Part shown: positions 7,704 to 17,464 of the stretch, piece after piece | Layout: every line of letters begins with the position of its first letter | How positions within the stretch are numbered: position 1 is the stretch's first letter | Assembly (NCBI GenBank): GCA_949283125.1 | Contig: CASDRK010000017.1 | Coordinates: forward strand, 203,468 to 267,467 | Length of the DNA: 64,000 nucleotides | From: an uncultured Clostridia bacterium | GTDB taxonomy: Bacteria > Bacillota > Clostridia > Christensenellales > Borkfalkiaceae | Reading direction: 5' to 3' | Position numbers and translations under genes: made by a program | Notes under the pieces: model-generated | Told to the model about the DNA's origin: nothing | The model's input: only the letters and a program-made list of their open reading frames with translations | Database searches by the model: none

Positions 7704-9914
7704 ATGAAGAAGACAGGCAAAGTCATGCTGTGCGTTCTGCTCATATCCGCAGCGCTGGTTGCGGCGGCCGTTGCGGCATTTTTCGCGATCACCCGTGACG
7801 CAAAGCTCGATAAGGACAAACTGATAAATTACGGACAGACGATAGAATTTTACGACGCCGAAGGACAAAAAATCCAAAGTTCGGCAATACAAAACGGGCG
7901 CAGCTCCGTAAGAACGGATGAGCTGCGCGAACACACGAAAAACGCCTTCATCGCTTCGGAAGACAGAACGTTTTACCGGCACAACGGTCTCAATTACAAG
8001 CGCATGTTAAAGGCGGCGTTCAAAAATATTGCCACACGCTCTTTCGGTGAAGGAGCGTCGACGATAAGCCAGCAACTCATCAAGAACACGCATCTCTCCA
8101 ATCAGAAGACGCTTGTGCGGAAGCTTAAAGAAATACGGCTCACCAAACAACTGGAGCGCAGTTATGCCAAAGACGAGATTCTGGAAATGTACCTGAACAC
8201 GATTTACTTCGGACACAGCTGTTACGGACTACAGAACGCGGCGAGATTTTACTTCGGCACAGACGCCGACAATCTTTCGCTCGCGCAGAGCGCCACGCTG
8301 GCGGGACTGCTTTCCTCGCCAAACAATTACTCGCCCTTCAAAGACGCGGAAAAATGCGTCCGGCGCAGAAACATCGTGCTCAAAAGCATGCTGGACTGCG
8401 GCTTTATAACAGAAGCTCAATACCGTGAAGCCGAGACTTCCCCCGTCGGCGCGACTAAAGAAGCCAAAAACGACCCGAAAAGCAATTATGTAGCCGCCGC
8501 ATGCGACGAGCTTTCCGGGCTCGGTCTGGACAGCTACTCCCAGCTTTCGGGCTGCAAAGTATATACCTGCCTGAACGCTGAAATGCAGCAAGCGCTGTGC
8601 GAAAACAGACCAGAAAACGATTACTGCGCCGTGATAACCGACGGCGCCGACGGCGTAGTGGCATACGTCAGCACGACGGGCGGCGCCCGACGGCAGCCCG
8701 GCTCAACGATAAAACCCGTTCTCGTGTACGCGCCCGCAATAGAAGAAGGATTGCTGCACCCGTTCACAAAGATAGACGACAGCCCGACAGACTTCGGAGG
8801 GTACGCGCCCGAAAACCACGACAAGAAATACCACGGCCTTGTGACGGCGGAAGAGAGTCTGGCAAAAAGCTACAATATTCCCGCGGTAAAAATGCTCAAT
8901 GCGCTGACCGTCGGCAAAGCGTTGGAATATGCGCAAAAAATGGACATCGACACCGATAAGGACGACGCAAATCTGGCGCTTGCGCTCGGAGGGATGAAAT
9001 ACGGCGTTTCGCTGAAAAATCTGTGCGATGCGTACTCCACCTTCAGAAAAGCAGGCAATTTTGCGCCATCTCATTTCATAGAACGCATCGAAGACCGGCA
9101 TGGCCGGACGATTTATGTACACAAACCGAGCGAAAGAAAGGTATTTTCGCAGGGGACATGTTCGCTGATGAACCAAATGCTGATACAAACGGCAAAAACG
9201 GGAACGGCAAAAAAACTTAAAAACCTGCCGTTCGACGTGGCGGCAAAGACAGGCACCTGCGGCAACGCGGAGGGGAACACGGACGCCTACGCCGCGACCT
9301 ACACTTCGACCCACACTCTGTGCGTTTGGCTTGGCGACGTCAACAACAGACGCACAACAGTTACAGGCGGCGGAGCATGCTGCAACATCGCAAGCGCAGT
9401 TCTGAAAAAAATGTATGCGACCGCGGCTCCGGAGCCGCTGGACACGACAGGCGGCACATCAAAAATATTCATCGACCGACAGGACTATGAAAAAGACGGC
9501 AAGATAATTCTTGCGGACGAAATTTCGCCCAAACTGAACAAAATGGAGGTGCGCTGTCTTGCAGGACGCGAGCCCGAACAGCACAGCACCAAATTTTCGC
9601 GGCCGGTCATACAAAAACCGCAAATCAGAGTCGGCAAAGAGCATATTTCAATAGTACTATGTCATACAGATTACTATTCATACTTGATTAAATGCGATGG
9701 CAAAATCATATATGACGGCGATTATTTGCCGGAAATCAGCGATTGCCCCGATAAAGGCAGCCATGCCTACACCGTCACCCCCTACTACTCTGACGGACAC
9801 GAAAAATATTTCGGCGATGCTGTCAATCTGGAAAGAATATTTTTCGGAGGTGACGACGACGGGAACGACAGACACCTGCCTCCGCCGATCACAGGCAAGG
9901 ACTGGTATAATTGA
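7704..9914 (+). CDS. Class A penicillin-binding protein (transglycosylase/transpeptidase)
   Basis: 736 residues from the ATG at 7704; the open frame runs upstream to 7617 but those residues precede the membrane signal and overlap miaB. It polymerises and cross-links peptidoglycan outside the membrane. An N-terminal signal anchor (about 8-28) is followed by the GT51 transglycosylase with EDRTFYRHNGLNYK, GASTISQQLIKN and RKLKEIRLTKQLE. The transpeptidase has the SxxK serine in PGSTIKP, an SYN motif (SLAKSYNIPAVK) and KTGT. The last 130 residues are a small beta-rich extension without catalytic motifs. It is transcribed alone, divergent from miaB, and ends at a shared terminator with thiI. Confidence 0.93.
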   Translation: MKKTGKVMLCVLLISAALVAAAVAAFFAITRDAKLDKDKLINYGQTIEFYDAEGQKIQSSAIQNGRSSVRTDELREHTKNAFIASEDRTFYRHNGLNYKRMLKAAFKNIATRSFGEGASTISQQLIKNTHLSNQKTLVRKLKEIRLTKQLERSYAKDEILEMYLNTIYFGHSCYGLQNAARFYFGTDADNLSLAQSATLAGLLSSPNNYSPFKDAEKCVRRRNIVLKSMLDCGFITEAQYREAETSPVGATKEAKNDPKSNYVAAACDELSGLGLDSYSQLSGCKVYTCLNAEMQQALCENRPENDYCAVITDGADGVVAYVSTTGGARRQPGSTIKPVLVYAPAIEEGLLHPFTKIDDSPTDFGGYAPENHDKKYHGLVTAEESLAKSYNIPAVKMLNALTVGKALEYAQKMDIDTDKDDANLALALGGMKYGVSLKNLCDAYSTFRKAGNFAPSHFIERIEDRHGRTIYVHKPSERKVFSQGTCSLMNQMLIQTAKTGTAKKLKNLPFDVAAKTGTCGNAEGNTDAYAATYTSTHTLCVWLGDVNNRRTTVTGGGACCNIASAVLKKMYATAAPEPLDTTGGTSKIFIDRQDYEKDGKIILADEISPKLNKMEVRCLAGREPEQHSTKFSRPVIQKPQIRVGKEHISIVLCHTDYYSYLIKCDGKIIYDGDYLPEISDCPDKGSHAYTVTPYYSDGHEKYFGDAVNLERIFFGGDDDGNDRHLPPPITGKDWYN

Positions 9915-9987
9915 ATCGCTTGCAAAAGTCATCCGCCGTAATCAGCACCGCAAAAGTCTCCCTCTCTCCTTGTCTGTAATCAGATTG

Positions 9988-10021
9988 AAAATCCCGCGCA
10001 GAAGTGTTTGCGCGGGATTTC
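9988..10021. terminator. Bidirectional terminator between the PBP gene and thiI
   Basis: Perfect 12-bp stem: AAATCCCGCGCA (9989-10000) pairs with TGCGCGGGATTT (10009-10020) across an 8-base loop. The flanks give short T runs on both strands, fitting the convergent genes. Confidence 0.85.
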
Positions 10022-10033
10022 ATGTATTTACAC

Positions 10034-11188
10034 TTATAATTTGATAACTTCCGTCGTGGCCAAAGCCTCGTCGACGAGCGTGGCGACGTCCAATTTCGCC
10101 TCTTCAGCAAGCACGTTGACAAGCTTTGGTTTGGTTACGGGGTGCTTCGGCAAGAACACCGTACAGCAGTCCTCATACGGCTGAATGGAAATATCGTAGG
10201 TCCCTATCTGTTTGCTTCTTTCGATTATCTCATTTTTGTCAAATCCGCAGAGCGGACGAAGCACGGGCATTTCTGATATCACGGCGTTTGATGAGGTCAT
10301 CCCCTCTATCGTCTGACTTGCGACCTGACCCAAACTTTCGCCGGTTATGATGCACTGCGCGCCACAATTTTGCGCTATTCTTTCTGCGATACGCATCATA
10401 AATCTGCGCAGAAGAGTTACCATATATTCGCCGTTGCACTTTTTGTGTATCTCTTCCTGAATGTGCGTTACCTTGACGACGTTCAAAGTCATGCCGCAGG
10501 TGTAACCGGACAGCGTCTTTGCGAGATCGGTAACCTTTTCCCTTGCCTGCATGTTTGTGTACGGATAGCTGTGAAAATGTACGCAGTCTATGCTCATGCC
10601 GCGCTTTGCTATCATGTGTCCCGCCACGGGGCTGTCGATGCCGCCAGATATCAGCAACAACCCCTTGCCTGCGCTGCCGACAGGCATTCCGCCGGCACCC
10701 TTTATGAACTTTCCGAAGACAAGTGTCGTGCCGTCTTCGCGCACATCGATATAAACTATATGTTCGGGATCATGCACATCGACGGACAACCCTTTAAACT
10801 CATCAAGCAATCTGCCGCCGATCTGCGCGCTTATCTGCATGGAATTGAGCTCAAAATGTTTGTCCGCTCTGTGCGTTTCCACCTTGAAAGTCCCCGCCGA
10901 AGGACAGACGAGCTTTGCCGCAGAGTAGATGTCGCCCATATCGGACGGCACCTTATATCCGGCGGAAATGGTGTGTATGCCGAACACCTTGCCGAGTTTT
11001 GAAAGAATGAGCGAAACATCGTCTTCGTCAAAACCTTCAATGAGGTATCTGCCGCTCCTTCTGCGGATTTCATGCTTTATTCCTTTGAGCGCTCTTTCCA
11101 TGTTCACGGCAAACAACCTCTCGAAAAATCCGCGGTTTTTGCCCTTTAAATGCAATTCGCAATATCTTATTATAATTACTCTTTCCAT
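10034..11188 (-). CDS. thiI: tRNA 4-thiouridine synthase / sulfurtransferase ThiI
   Basis: 384 residues, the short form lacking the C-terminal rhodanese domain, as in Bacillus. It makes s4U8 in tRNA using ATP and sulfur from a cysteine desulfurase. A ferredoxin-like and THUMP region (about 1-165) precedes the PP-loop ATPase LLISGGIDSPVAGHM. The start shares its A with the stop of the desulfurase gene (TGATG at 11186-11190), a tight coupling that suggests the two act together. It is the last gene of the long arg operon and faces the class A PBP gene across a terminator. Confidence 0.95.
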   Translation of the reverse strand: MERVIIIRYCELHLKGKNRGFFERLFAVNMERALKGIKHEIRRRSGRYLIEGFDEDDVSLILSKLGKVFGIHTISAGYKVPSDMGDIYSAAKLVCPSAGTFKVETHRADKHFELNSMQISAQIGGRLLDEFKGLSVDVHDPEHIVYIDVREDGTTLVFGKFIKGAGGMPVGSAGKGLLLISGGIDSPVAGHMIAKRGMSIDCVHFHSYPYTNMQAREKVTDLAKTLSGYTCGMTLNVVKVTHIQEEIHKKCNGEYMVTLLRRFMMRIAERIAQNCGAQCIITGESLGQVASQTIEGMTSSNAVISEMPVLRPLCGFDKNEIIERSKQIGTYDISIQPYEDCCTVFLPKHPVTKPKLVNVLAEEAKLDVATLVDEALATTEVIKL

Positions 11189-12312
11189 CAGGACATTATC
11201 TCTCTTCTGTTTCTGACTATGTCGTTTAGTATCTTTGCGGCGGAAGCGATCTCCTCCTGCGTATTTTCAGGCCCGAACGACAGCCTTAAAATTCCGTCCG
11301 CCGTGTCCTCGTCGACACCGCACGCCAATATGACGCGCGAATATCGCTTTTTGCTGTTCGACGAACAGGCCGAACCCGTGCCGATGACGAGCCCGGCGTC
11401 GTCCGCCTCATGAAGAATGGTCTCGCCGCGCACGCCGCGCGCCGCAACGGTCAGTATATACGGACAGCCGTTATCGGGCGAGATGACGTCGAACAGCCCG
11501 GCGTCGAGCCGGCGCCGGCACAATTCGTTCAGCGACGAGACGCGCGCAAAGTTTTCGCGCATGTTCTTATATCGTTTTTCGGCTGCAAGCGCAAACATCA
11601 TTATGCCGAACACATTCTCCGTTCCGCTGCGCAGGCCGCCCTCCTGTCCGCCGCCGAAGACATACGGGCGAAGGACAAGATCCCTGCGCTTTATCAGCGC
11701 GCCGGTGCCCTTCATTCCGCCTATTTTATGGGCCGAAATACTGTACAAATCAATATTCCGGCTCAATCTGAACGGTATCTTGCCGAATGCCTGAACGCCG
11801 TCGGAATGCACGAGAGCATGTCTGTTTATCGACTTTACTCCGGCCGCTATGGCATTCACGTCGTTGACGGCGCCCGTTTCGTTATTTACGTGTATGACCG
11901 AAACGAGCGAAGTTTTTTCATCCACAAGCGACAACAGCTTGTCTGCATCTACGCTTCCGTCAGGACAGAGAGGAGCGAACCGCACTTCGATGCCGCGCTG
12001 TTTAAGTTCGTTTGCGGCCGAAAATACGGCGGAATGTTCGCCTTCGGTGGTGACAACGTTTCCCCTTCTGCCGCCGCAGAACAGCGCATGATTGTCGGAC
12101 TCTGTGCCGCAGGAAGTAAATATCAGTTCAAAATTCTCGCCCGCAATGTGCGAGAGCAATTGCTCGCGGGCGCGTTTGATGGCGAGGTGCAAATTATAAC
12201 CTTCCGCGTACAGCGCGGAAGGATTATAATAGTCATCAAGAATATATCTTTTGGCGAGCTCGAAGCACTGCTCGTCCGGCCGCGTAGTCGCGGCATTGTC
12301 AAGGTATATCAT
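11188..12312 (-). CDS. Cysteine desulfurase (NifS/IscS-like, ThiI partner)
   Basis: 374 residues. PLP enzyme releasing sulfur from cysteine. Visible motifs are YLDNAATTRPD at the N terminus, TSCGTESDNHAL, VHSDGVQAFGKI, the PLP-lysine loop SAHKIGGMKGTGALI and the catalytic-cysteine loop GTGSACSSNSKKRYS. It overlaps carB by one base at its start (TAATG) and thiI by one base at its end, so it very likely supplies sulfur to ThiI for 4-thiouridine, as NifZ does in Bacillus. There is no IscU-like scaffold gene next to it. Confidence 0.93.
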   Translation of the reverse strand: MIYLDNAATTRPDEQCFELAKRYILDDYYNPSALYAEGYNLHLAIKRAREQLLSHIAGENFELIFTSCGTESDNHALFCGGRRGNVVTTEGEHSAVFSAANELKQRGIEVRFAPLCPDGSVDADKLLSLVDEKTSLVSVIHVNNETGAVNDVNAIAAGVKSINRHALVHSDGVQAFGKIPFRLSRNIDLYSISAHKIGGMKGTGALIKRRDLVLRPYVFGGGQEGGLRSGTENVFGIMMFALAAEKRYKNMRENFARVSSLNELCRRRLDAGLFDVISPDNGCPYILTVAARGVRGETILHEADDAGLVIGTGSACSSNSKKRYSRVILACGVDEDTADGILRLSFGPENTQEEIASAAKILNDIVRNRREIMS

Positions 12313-15300
12313 TATATTTCTATGACGCCCCTGAAAGCCTGCTTGACCGGCCCGTCGACCTCGACCGAACCGTCATCGTTGATCTTTACAAACAGATCGC
12401 CGCCCTTCACTTTTACGGTTATTATCTCGCCGCGGGCGCAATCGCCGCGATCTATTGCGGCCAGCGCCGCAGCCGCGGCCGCGGTGCCGCACGACCATGT
12501 TTCGCCGTTCACCTTTCCGAATACGCGCATGCGGACGGTTACGTTGTTGACTACCCTTACGCACTCAACGAAATCGGCGCCGGCATACGGAGAGCCGCTT
12601 GCGGCAAGCTCCTGCGAAAGATCTTCAAAGTCGACGTCGTCTATCTTGTCGAGGAAGGTCACGAGATGCTCTTTGCCAAGTTCTATCGCATATGCGGCGT
12701 CGTCGGTACCACCGCACTTTGCGTAAGTAGCCAGTTGCGGCAGGGCGACCCTTTCCATGCGCGCGCAGCCGAGATTGACGCATACGGAGCTCGCTTCGTT
12801 ATTGAAACACGACACCGAAAGCTTTGCAGTTTCTCCGCCGCAGTCGAGAGTCACGGTATCGCCTTGTACCATATGATTGTCGTAAAGATATTTTGCGGCA
12901 ATCCTCATGGGGTTGGCTGCCATGCCTGCGTCCGAACCGTCGCGGTTGAACACGCGCACAGCCGCGTCGGCGATATCAGACTTCTCTATCAGAATTATTC
13001 CGTCGCCGCCGATAGCATAGTGCCTGTCGGCAAAGTTGATGGCAAGCGATTCCGGACAGGTAATGCGCCCCTCCATGTTGTTGAAGAAGATGTAATCGTT
13101 GCCGCAGGAATGCATTTTGCTGAATTCAAGCTTGAGCTTTTCCGTGCGCAGATGATTGATATCGACAAGCTCGGTGTTGAACTGATTGTATCTTCCGGCG
13201 ATCACATCGGCCAGCGCGTTCGTGGTATCCAGCGAGGTGAGCACCGTGATCCCGAGCAGAATGGCATGATGATGGAGAGAAATATAGTTTGTGATGGACT
13301 CGATATCCGTCTTGCCCGTGTAAACTATATAGTCTATCTTGCCCTCGTCCATCAGCTTGAATATCTCGTCGTTCGAAGACAGCCTTGCTACCTCGGTGCA
13401 CTCGATGCCGAGACTTCTTATAACATTTGCCGTACCCTTTGTCGCGTAGAACGTCAAACCGAGATCGGCAAACTTTTTGACTATGTTTACAATTTCAAAC
13501 TTGTCCTGATCGTTTATCGTGAAGTAAATGCCGGAGGGGTTGTGTTTCGTGGGGTGCTTCATGTTGAAACCGGCCGAAACCAGACCTTTGAACAGCGCCT
13601 CCTCTATCGTCTTGCCTATGCCGAGAACTTCGCCCGTAGACTTCATTTCGGGACCGAGCTGCGAGTTTACGTCGTTGAGTTTTTCAAACGAGAACACGGG
13701 CACTTTTACCGCCACGTACGGCGAATTTTTGTACAGCCCAGTACCGTAGCCGAGCCGTTTGAGTTTTGCGCCCACCATTATGCGGGTGGCAAGATCCACC
13801 ATGGGCACGCCCGTAACCTTAGAAATATACGGTATGGTGCGCGACGCTCTGGGGTTCACTTCAATCACATACAGCTCGTTGTGATAGATGAGATACTGAA
13901 TGTTTATGAGTCCCTTGGTCTTGAGAGAAAGCGTTAATGCGGTCGATACTTCCACGACCCTCTTGAGCATTGCATCGCTCAGGCTGTAGGGAGGATAAAC
14001 GGCAATGGAGTCGCCGCTGTGAACGCCGGCACGCTCTATATGCTGCATGATGCCGGGGATGAGCACGTCCGTCCCATCGGATATTGCGTCCACCTCAAGC
14101 TCTGTTCCCATCAGATATTTGTCGCAGAGCACGGGATTTTCGATATTCTGCGCCAGAATGACGTCCATGTACCTCTCTATATCGTTCTGCGTAAAGGCAA
14201 TGGTCATATTCTGGCCGCCGATGACGTATGACGGGCGCAAAAGCACCGGGTAGCCAAGAGTCTCGGCCGCGCGCACGGCCTCCTCCTTCGTCATTACGGT
14301 GAGGCCCTTGGGACGGGCGATATGGAATTTCTCCAAAAGCTCGTCAAACTTTTCCCTGTCCTCCGCAAGATCTATGGAGGAAGCGGGCGTGCCGAGTATC
14401 CTTATACCCTTTTTGTCGAGATATCCGCACAGCTTTATCGCCGTCTGCCCGCCGAACGTGACGACGACGCCATAGGGCTTTTCCACGTCGATTACGTTCT
14501 GCACGTCTTCGGGCGTAAGACTTTCAAAGTACAGCCTATCGGCGGTGTCGAAGTCTGTGGAGACGGTCTCCGGATTGTTGTTTATGATGATAACTTCGTA
14601 ACCGAGACGCTTGAGCGCCCAGACGCAGTGCACGGAGGAATAGTCGAATTCGATGCCCTGACCTATCCTTATCGGTCCGGAGCCGATGACTATTATCCTT
14701 CTCTTCTTGTTTTTGCGGCTTTCCGCAACATAGGGCAAAGCCTCGTCATGCTCCTTTTCGTCGTAAGTCGAATAGAAATAGGGCGTCTGCGCGGCAAATT
14801 CCGCACCGCAGGTATCGACCATCTTGAAACATGCGTCAACGTGCTTGGGCAAAGGCATGCCCGAAATTTCGGCAAGGGCTCTATCGGGATAACCCAGCTT
14901 TTTGCCCCTGATATACTCTGCGCGGGTAAGCTTTTTGCCGGCTATTTCTCTCTCGTAATCGGCGAGGTTCTTAAGTTTTTCAAGGAACCATTCGTCGATT
15001 TTGGTTATAGAATAAATTTCGTCTATGGCAAAACCGCGCTTTATCGCCTGATACACCACAAACAATCTTTCGTCGGTGAGCTCGTGCAGTTTTTCGCGTA
15101 TTTCTTCGTCGGACAGCTCCTCCATTTTCGGCATATTGAGCGTGTTCAGCGAAATCTCCGCTCCGCGCACCGCCTTCATTATCGCCATCTCGAAGCTTGT
15201 GCCTATGGCCATCACTTCGCCAGTGGCCTTCATGCGCGTGCCGAGAGTGCGCTTTGCGTACAAAAATTTATCGAAAGGCCACTTGGGCAGCTTTACCACA

Positions 15301-16361
15301 ACGTAATCCAGCGTAGGCTCGAAGCAGGCATAAGTCTTGCCCGTGACGTCATTTTTGATCTCGTCGAGAGTATAGCCCAGAGCTATTTTTGCCGCCACTT
15401 TGGCTATGGGATAGCCGGTAGCCTTGGATGCAAGAGCGGATGAGCGCGAAACTCTGGGGTTAACTTCAATAACGGAGTATTCAAACGAATCGGGATTGAG
15501 CGCAAACTGACAGTTGCAGCCGCCTTCGATACCCAGTTCGGTGATTATCTTCAAAGACGCCGTGCGCAGCATCTGATATTCCTTGTCGGAAAGGGTGACG
15601 GCGGGCGCAATTACTATCGAATCGCCCGTATGGATCCCGACGGGGTCGAAGTTTTCCATCGAGCAGACAGTGAGCACGTTGCCGGCGCCGTCGCGCAGCA
15701 CCTCGAACTCTATCTCCTTCCAGCCGCCTATGTAACGCTCGATGAGCACCTGCGTGATAGGCGACAGCATAAGTCCGTTGTGGGCTATGAGACGCAGCTC
15801 CTCTTCGTCGTGAGCAACGCCGCCGCCGGCGCCGCCGAGGGTATATGCCGGACGAACTATCACGGGATATCCGCCAATTCTGTTTGCGACCTCCACGCAT
15901 TCGTCGACGGTATAGGCGATATCGGACGGAACTACGGGCTGACCTATCTTGTTCATGGTCTCCTTGAAAAGTTCCCTGTCCTCCGCTCTGTCAATCGAAT
16001 CGACGTTTACGCCTATAAGCTTGACTCCGTACTTATCGAGAAAACCCTCCTTTGCGAGCTTGCAGCCGAGCGTGAGTCCGGTCTGTCCGCCGAGCGAGGC
16101 GAGCAAGCTGTCCGGTCTCTCCTTTATAATAATTCTTTTAAGCGTCTCGACAGTAAGCGGTTCGAGATAAATCTCGTCCGCCAAAGCGCGGTCCGTCATG
16201 ATGGTTGCGGGGTTAGAATTGCACAAAACCACGTTCAGACCTGCGTCCTTCATGACGCGGCATGCCTGCGCGCCTGCATAGTCGAATTCCGCCGCCTGTC
16301 CTATGACTATGGGCCCGGAACCTATTACGAGCACCTTTTTGATATCTTCTCTCTTAGGCAT
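12312..16361 (-). CDS. carB: Carbamoyl-phosphate synthase large subunit fused to a DapF-like domain
   Basis: 1349 residues; CarB alone is about 1,070. Residues 1 to about 1075 are a complete CarB: two ATP-grasp halves (VLVIGSGPIVIGQAAEFDY near 10 and RRIIVIGSGPIRIGQGIEF near 555), each with its ATP-binding loops, and a C-terminal MGS-like allosteric domain (YATKGTANVIRSLGIE). It makes carbamoyl phosphate for ArgF and pyrimidines together with CarA. From about residue 1077 the frame continues into a diaminopimelate epimerase fold (KLEFSKMHSCGNDY, FNRDGSDAGM, ETWSCGTAAAA). In that domain the first catalytic cysteine (normally CGNG) is replaced by AANP and several substrate contacts differ, so DAP epimerase activity is doubtful. 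It overlaps carA by 8 bases. The fusion is read directly; its role is unknown. Confidence 0.95.
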   Translation of the reverse strand: MPKREDIKKVLVIGSGPIVIGQAAEFDYAGAQACRVMKDAGLNVVLCNSNPATIMTDRALADEIYLEPLTVETLKRIIIKERPDSLLASLGGQTGLTLGCKLAKEGFLDKYGVKLIGVNVDSIDRAEDRELFKETMNKIGQPVVPSDIAYTVDECVEVANRIGGYPVIVRPAYTLGGAGGGVAHDEEELRLIAHNGLMLSPITQVLIERYIGGWKEIEFEVLRDGAGNVLTVCSMENFDPVGIHTGDSIVIAPAVTLSDKEYQMLRTASLKIITELGIEGGCNCQFALNPDSFEYSVIEVNPRVSRSSALASKATGYPIAKVAAKIALGYTLDEIKNDVTGKTYACFEPTLDYVVVKLPKWPFDKFLYAKRTLGTRMKATGEVMAIGTSFEMAIMKAVRGAEISLNTLNMPKMEELSDEEIREKLHELTDERLFVVYQAIKRGFAIDEIYSITKIDEWFLEKLKNLADYEREIAGKKLTRAEYIRGKKLGYPDRALAEISGMPLPKHVDACFKMVDTCGAEFAAQTPYFYSTYDEKEHDEALPYVAESRKNKKRRIIVIGSGPIRIGQGIEFDYSSVHCVWALKRLGYEVIIINNNPETVSTDFDTADRLYFESLTPEDVQNVIDVEKPYGVVVTFGGQTAIKLCGYLDKKGIRILGTPASSIDLAEDREKFDELLEKFHIARPKGLTVMTKEEAVRAAETLGYPVLLRPSYVIGGQNMTIAFTQNDIERYMDVILAQNIENPVLCDKYLMGTELEVDAISDGTDVLIPGIMQHIERAGVHSGDSIAVYPPYSLSDAMLKRVVEVSTALTLSLKTKGLINIQYLIYHNELYVIEVNPRASRTIPYISKVTGVPMVDLATRIMVGAKLKRLGYGTGLYKNSPYVAVKVPVFSFEKLNDVNSQLGPEMKSTGEVLGIGKTIEEALFKGLVSAGFNMKHPTKHNPSGIYFTINDQDKFEIVNIVKKFADLGLTFYATKGTANVIRSLGIECTEVARLSSNDEIFKLMDEGKIDYIVYTGKTDIESITNYISLHHHAILLGITVLTSLDTTNALADVIAGRYNQFNTELVDINHLRTEKLKLEFSKMHSCGNDYIFFNNMEGRITCPESLAINFADRHYAIGGDGIILIEKSDIADAAVRVFNRDGSDAGMAANPMRIAAKYLYDNHMVQGDTVTLDCGGETAKLSVSCFNNEASSVCVNLGCARMERVALPQLATYAKCGGTDDAAYAIELGKEHLVTFLDKIDDVDFEDLSQELAASGSPYAGADFVECVRVVNNVTVRMRVFGKVNGETWSCGTAAAAAALAAIDRGDCARGEIITVKVKGGDLFVKINDDGSVEVDGPVKQAFRGVIEI

Positions 16362-17427
16362 TATACCTTCCCTCCGTCATGTTTTTGATAAATTTATCGA
16401 AGAGGAACGAAGCGTCCTGCGGGCCGCCGCACGCTTCGGGGTGGAACTGCACGGTGTAGGCGTTGAACTGCGGATAATCGAAACCTTCGCAGGTGTTGTC
16501 GTTCGCATTGACGTAACTGAGTTCACCCACGCCTTCAAGACTGGAGGAGATGACCTCGTAGCCGTGGTTCTGGCTCGAGATATACACTCTGCCCGTGGCA
16601 AGACACTTAACCGGCTGATTGGCGCCGCGATGGCCGTACTTCATCTTCTTGGTCTTGCCGCCCATTGCAAGCGCGAACAGCTGATGACCGAGACAGATGC
16701 CGAACACCGGCAGCTTGCCTGCAAGCTTTTTAAGATTTTCTATGATCCCTACGTTCTCCGCGGGGTCGCCGGGCCCGTTGCACAGCATGAGCCCGCGGGG
16801 CCGGAGAGCCAGTATCTCCTCCGCCGTGTAGGTTGCGGGCACCTTGATGCAATAGCAGCCGCGCTTGACCAGCTCGCGCACGATATTGTCCTTTGCGCCG
16901 AAGTCCCAGACAACCACTTTCAATCCCGCGGGGTCGCCGTGATATTCGACCTCGCCGCAGGTTACGCTGTTTACCGCATTCTTTATGGAATAGGCCTTTA
17001 CGGCCGCAAAATCCGTCAGAGGACGCGAAGTTATCGCGGCGTTCATTACGCCGGATTCCCTGACTATCTTGGTGAGCTCGCGCGTGTCGACGCCGTACAC
17101 GCCGACGACGCCGTTGTCCTTCAGGTATTTATCGAGCGTCTGCATGCACCTGAAATTGGAAGGAGCGTCGCACTTTTCCCTGACGATATAGGCAGACACC
17201 CAGGGCTTTTTGCTCTCAAAATCGGGAGTAATGCCGTAGTTGCCTATGAGCGGGAAGGTCTGCGTGACTATCTGACCGTAATAACTGGGATCGGTCAGAG
17301 TCTCAACATATCCCGTCATGCCCGTGGTGAACACGAGCTCGCCCGTCACGTCGCCATCGGCGCCGAAGCGCGTGCCGACGAATTGCTTGCCGTTCTGCAG
17401 CGTTAAATAAACTTTGCCCTTTTCCAT
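16354..17427 (-). CDS. carA: Carbamoyl-phosphate synthase small (glutaminase) subunit
   Basis: 357 residues, normal length. It hydrolyses glutamine and feeds ammonia to CarB. The N-terminal CarA domain starts MEKGKVYLTLQNGKQFVGTR; the class I amidotransferase domain has the nucleophile in FGICLGHQLFALAMGG and the His/Glu pair in QFHPEACGGPQD. It lies 37 bases after argF and overlaps carB by 8 bases, so the synthase is embedded in the arginine operon and should follow arginine control. Confidence 0.97.
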   Translation of the reverse strand: MEKGKVYLTLQNGKQFVGTRFGADGDVTGELVFTTGMTGYVETLTDPSYYGQIVTQTFPLIGNYGITPDFESKKPWVSAYIVREKCDAPSNFRCMQTLDKYLKDNGVVGVYGVDTRELTKIVRESGVMNAAITSRPLTDFAAVKAYSIKNAVNSVTCGEVEYHGDPAGLKVVVWDFGAKDNIVRELVKRGCYCIKVPATYTAEEILALRPRGLMLCNGPGDPAENVGIIENLKKLAGKLPVFGICLGHQLFALAMGGKTKKMKYGHRGANQPVKCLATGRVYISSQNHGYEVISSSLEGVGELSYVNANDNTCEGFDYPQFNAYTVQFHPEACGGPQDASFLFDKFIKNMTEGRYNA

Positions 17428-17464
17428 TTATGATTATCCTTATTTGATTATTTACAGAGTTCTA

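Noticed and set aside
13122-13133. Adjacent EcoRI and HindIII sites (GAATTCAAGCTT) exactly at the CarB/DapF junction, hinting at a cloning product
   Set aside because: The codons read KLEF, which fits the natural start of DapF proteins (x-L-x-F-x-K-M), flanking genes overlap in the normal way, and no vector sequence is seen. Chance is the simpler reading.
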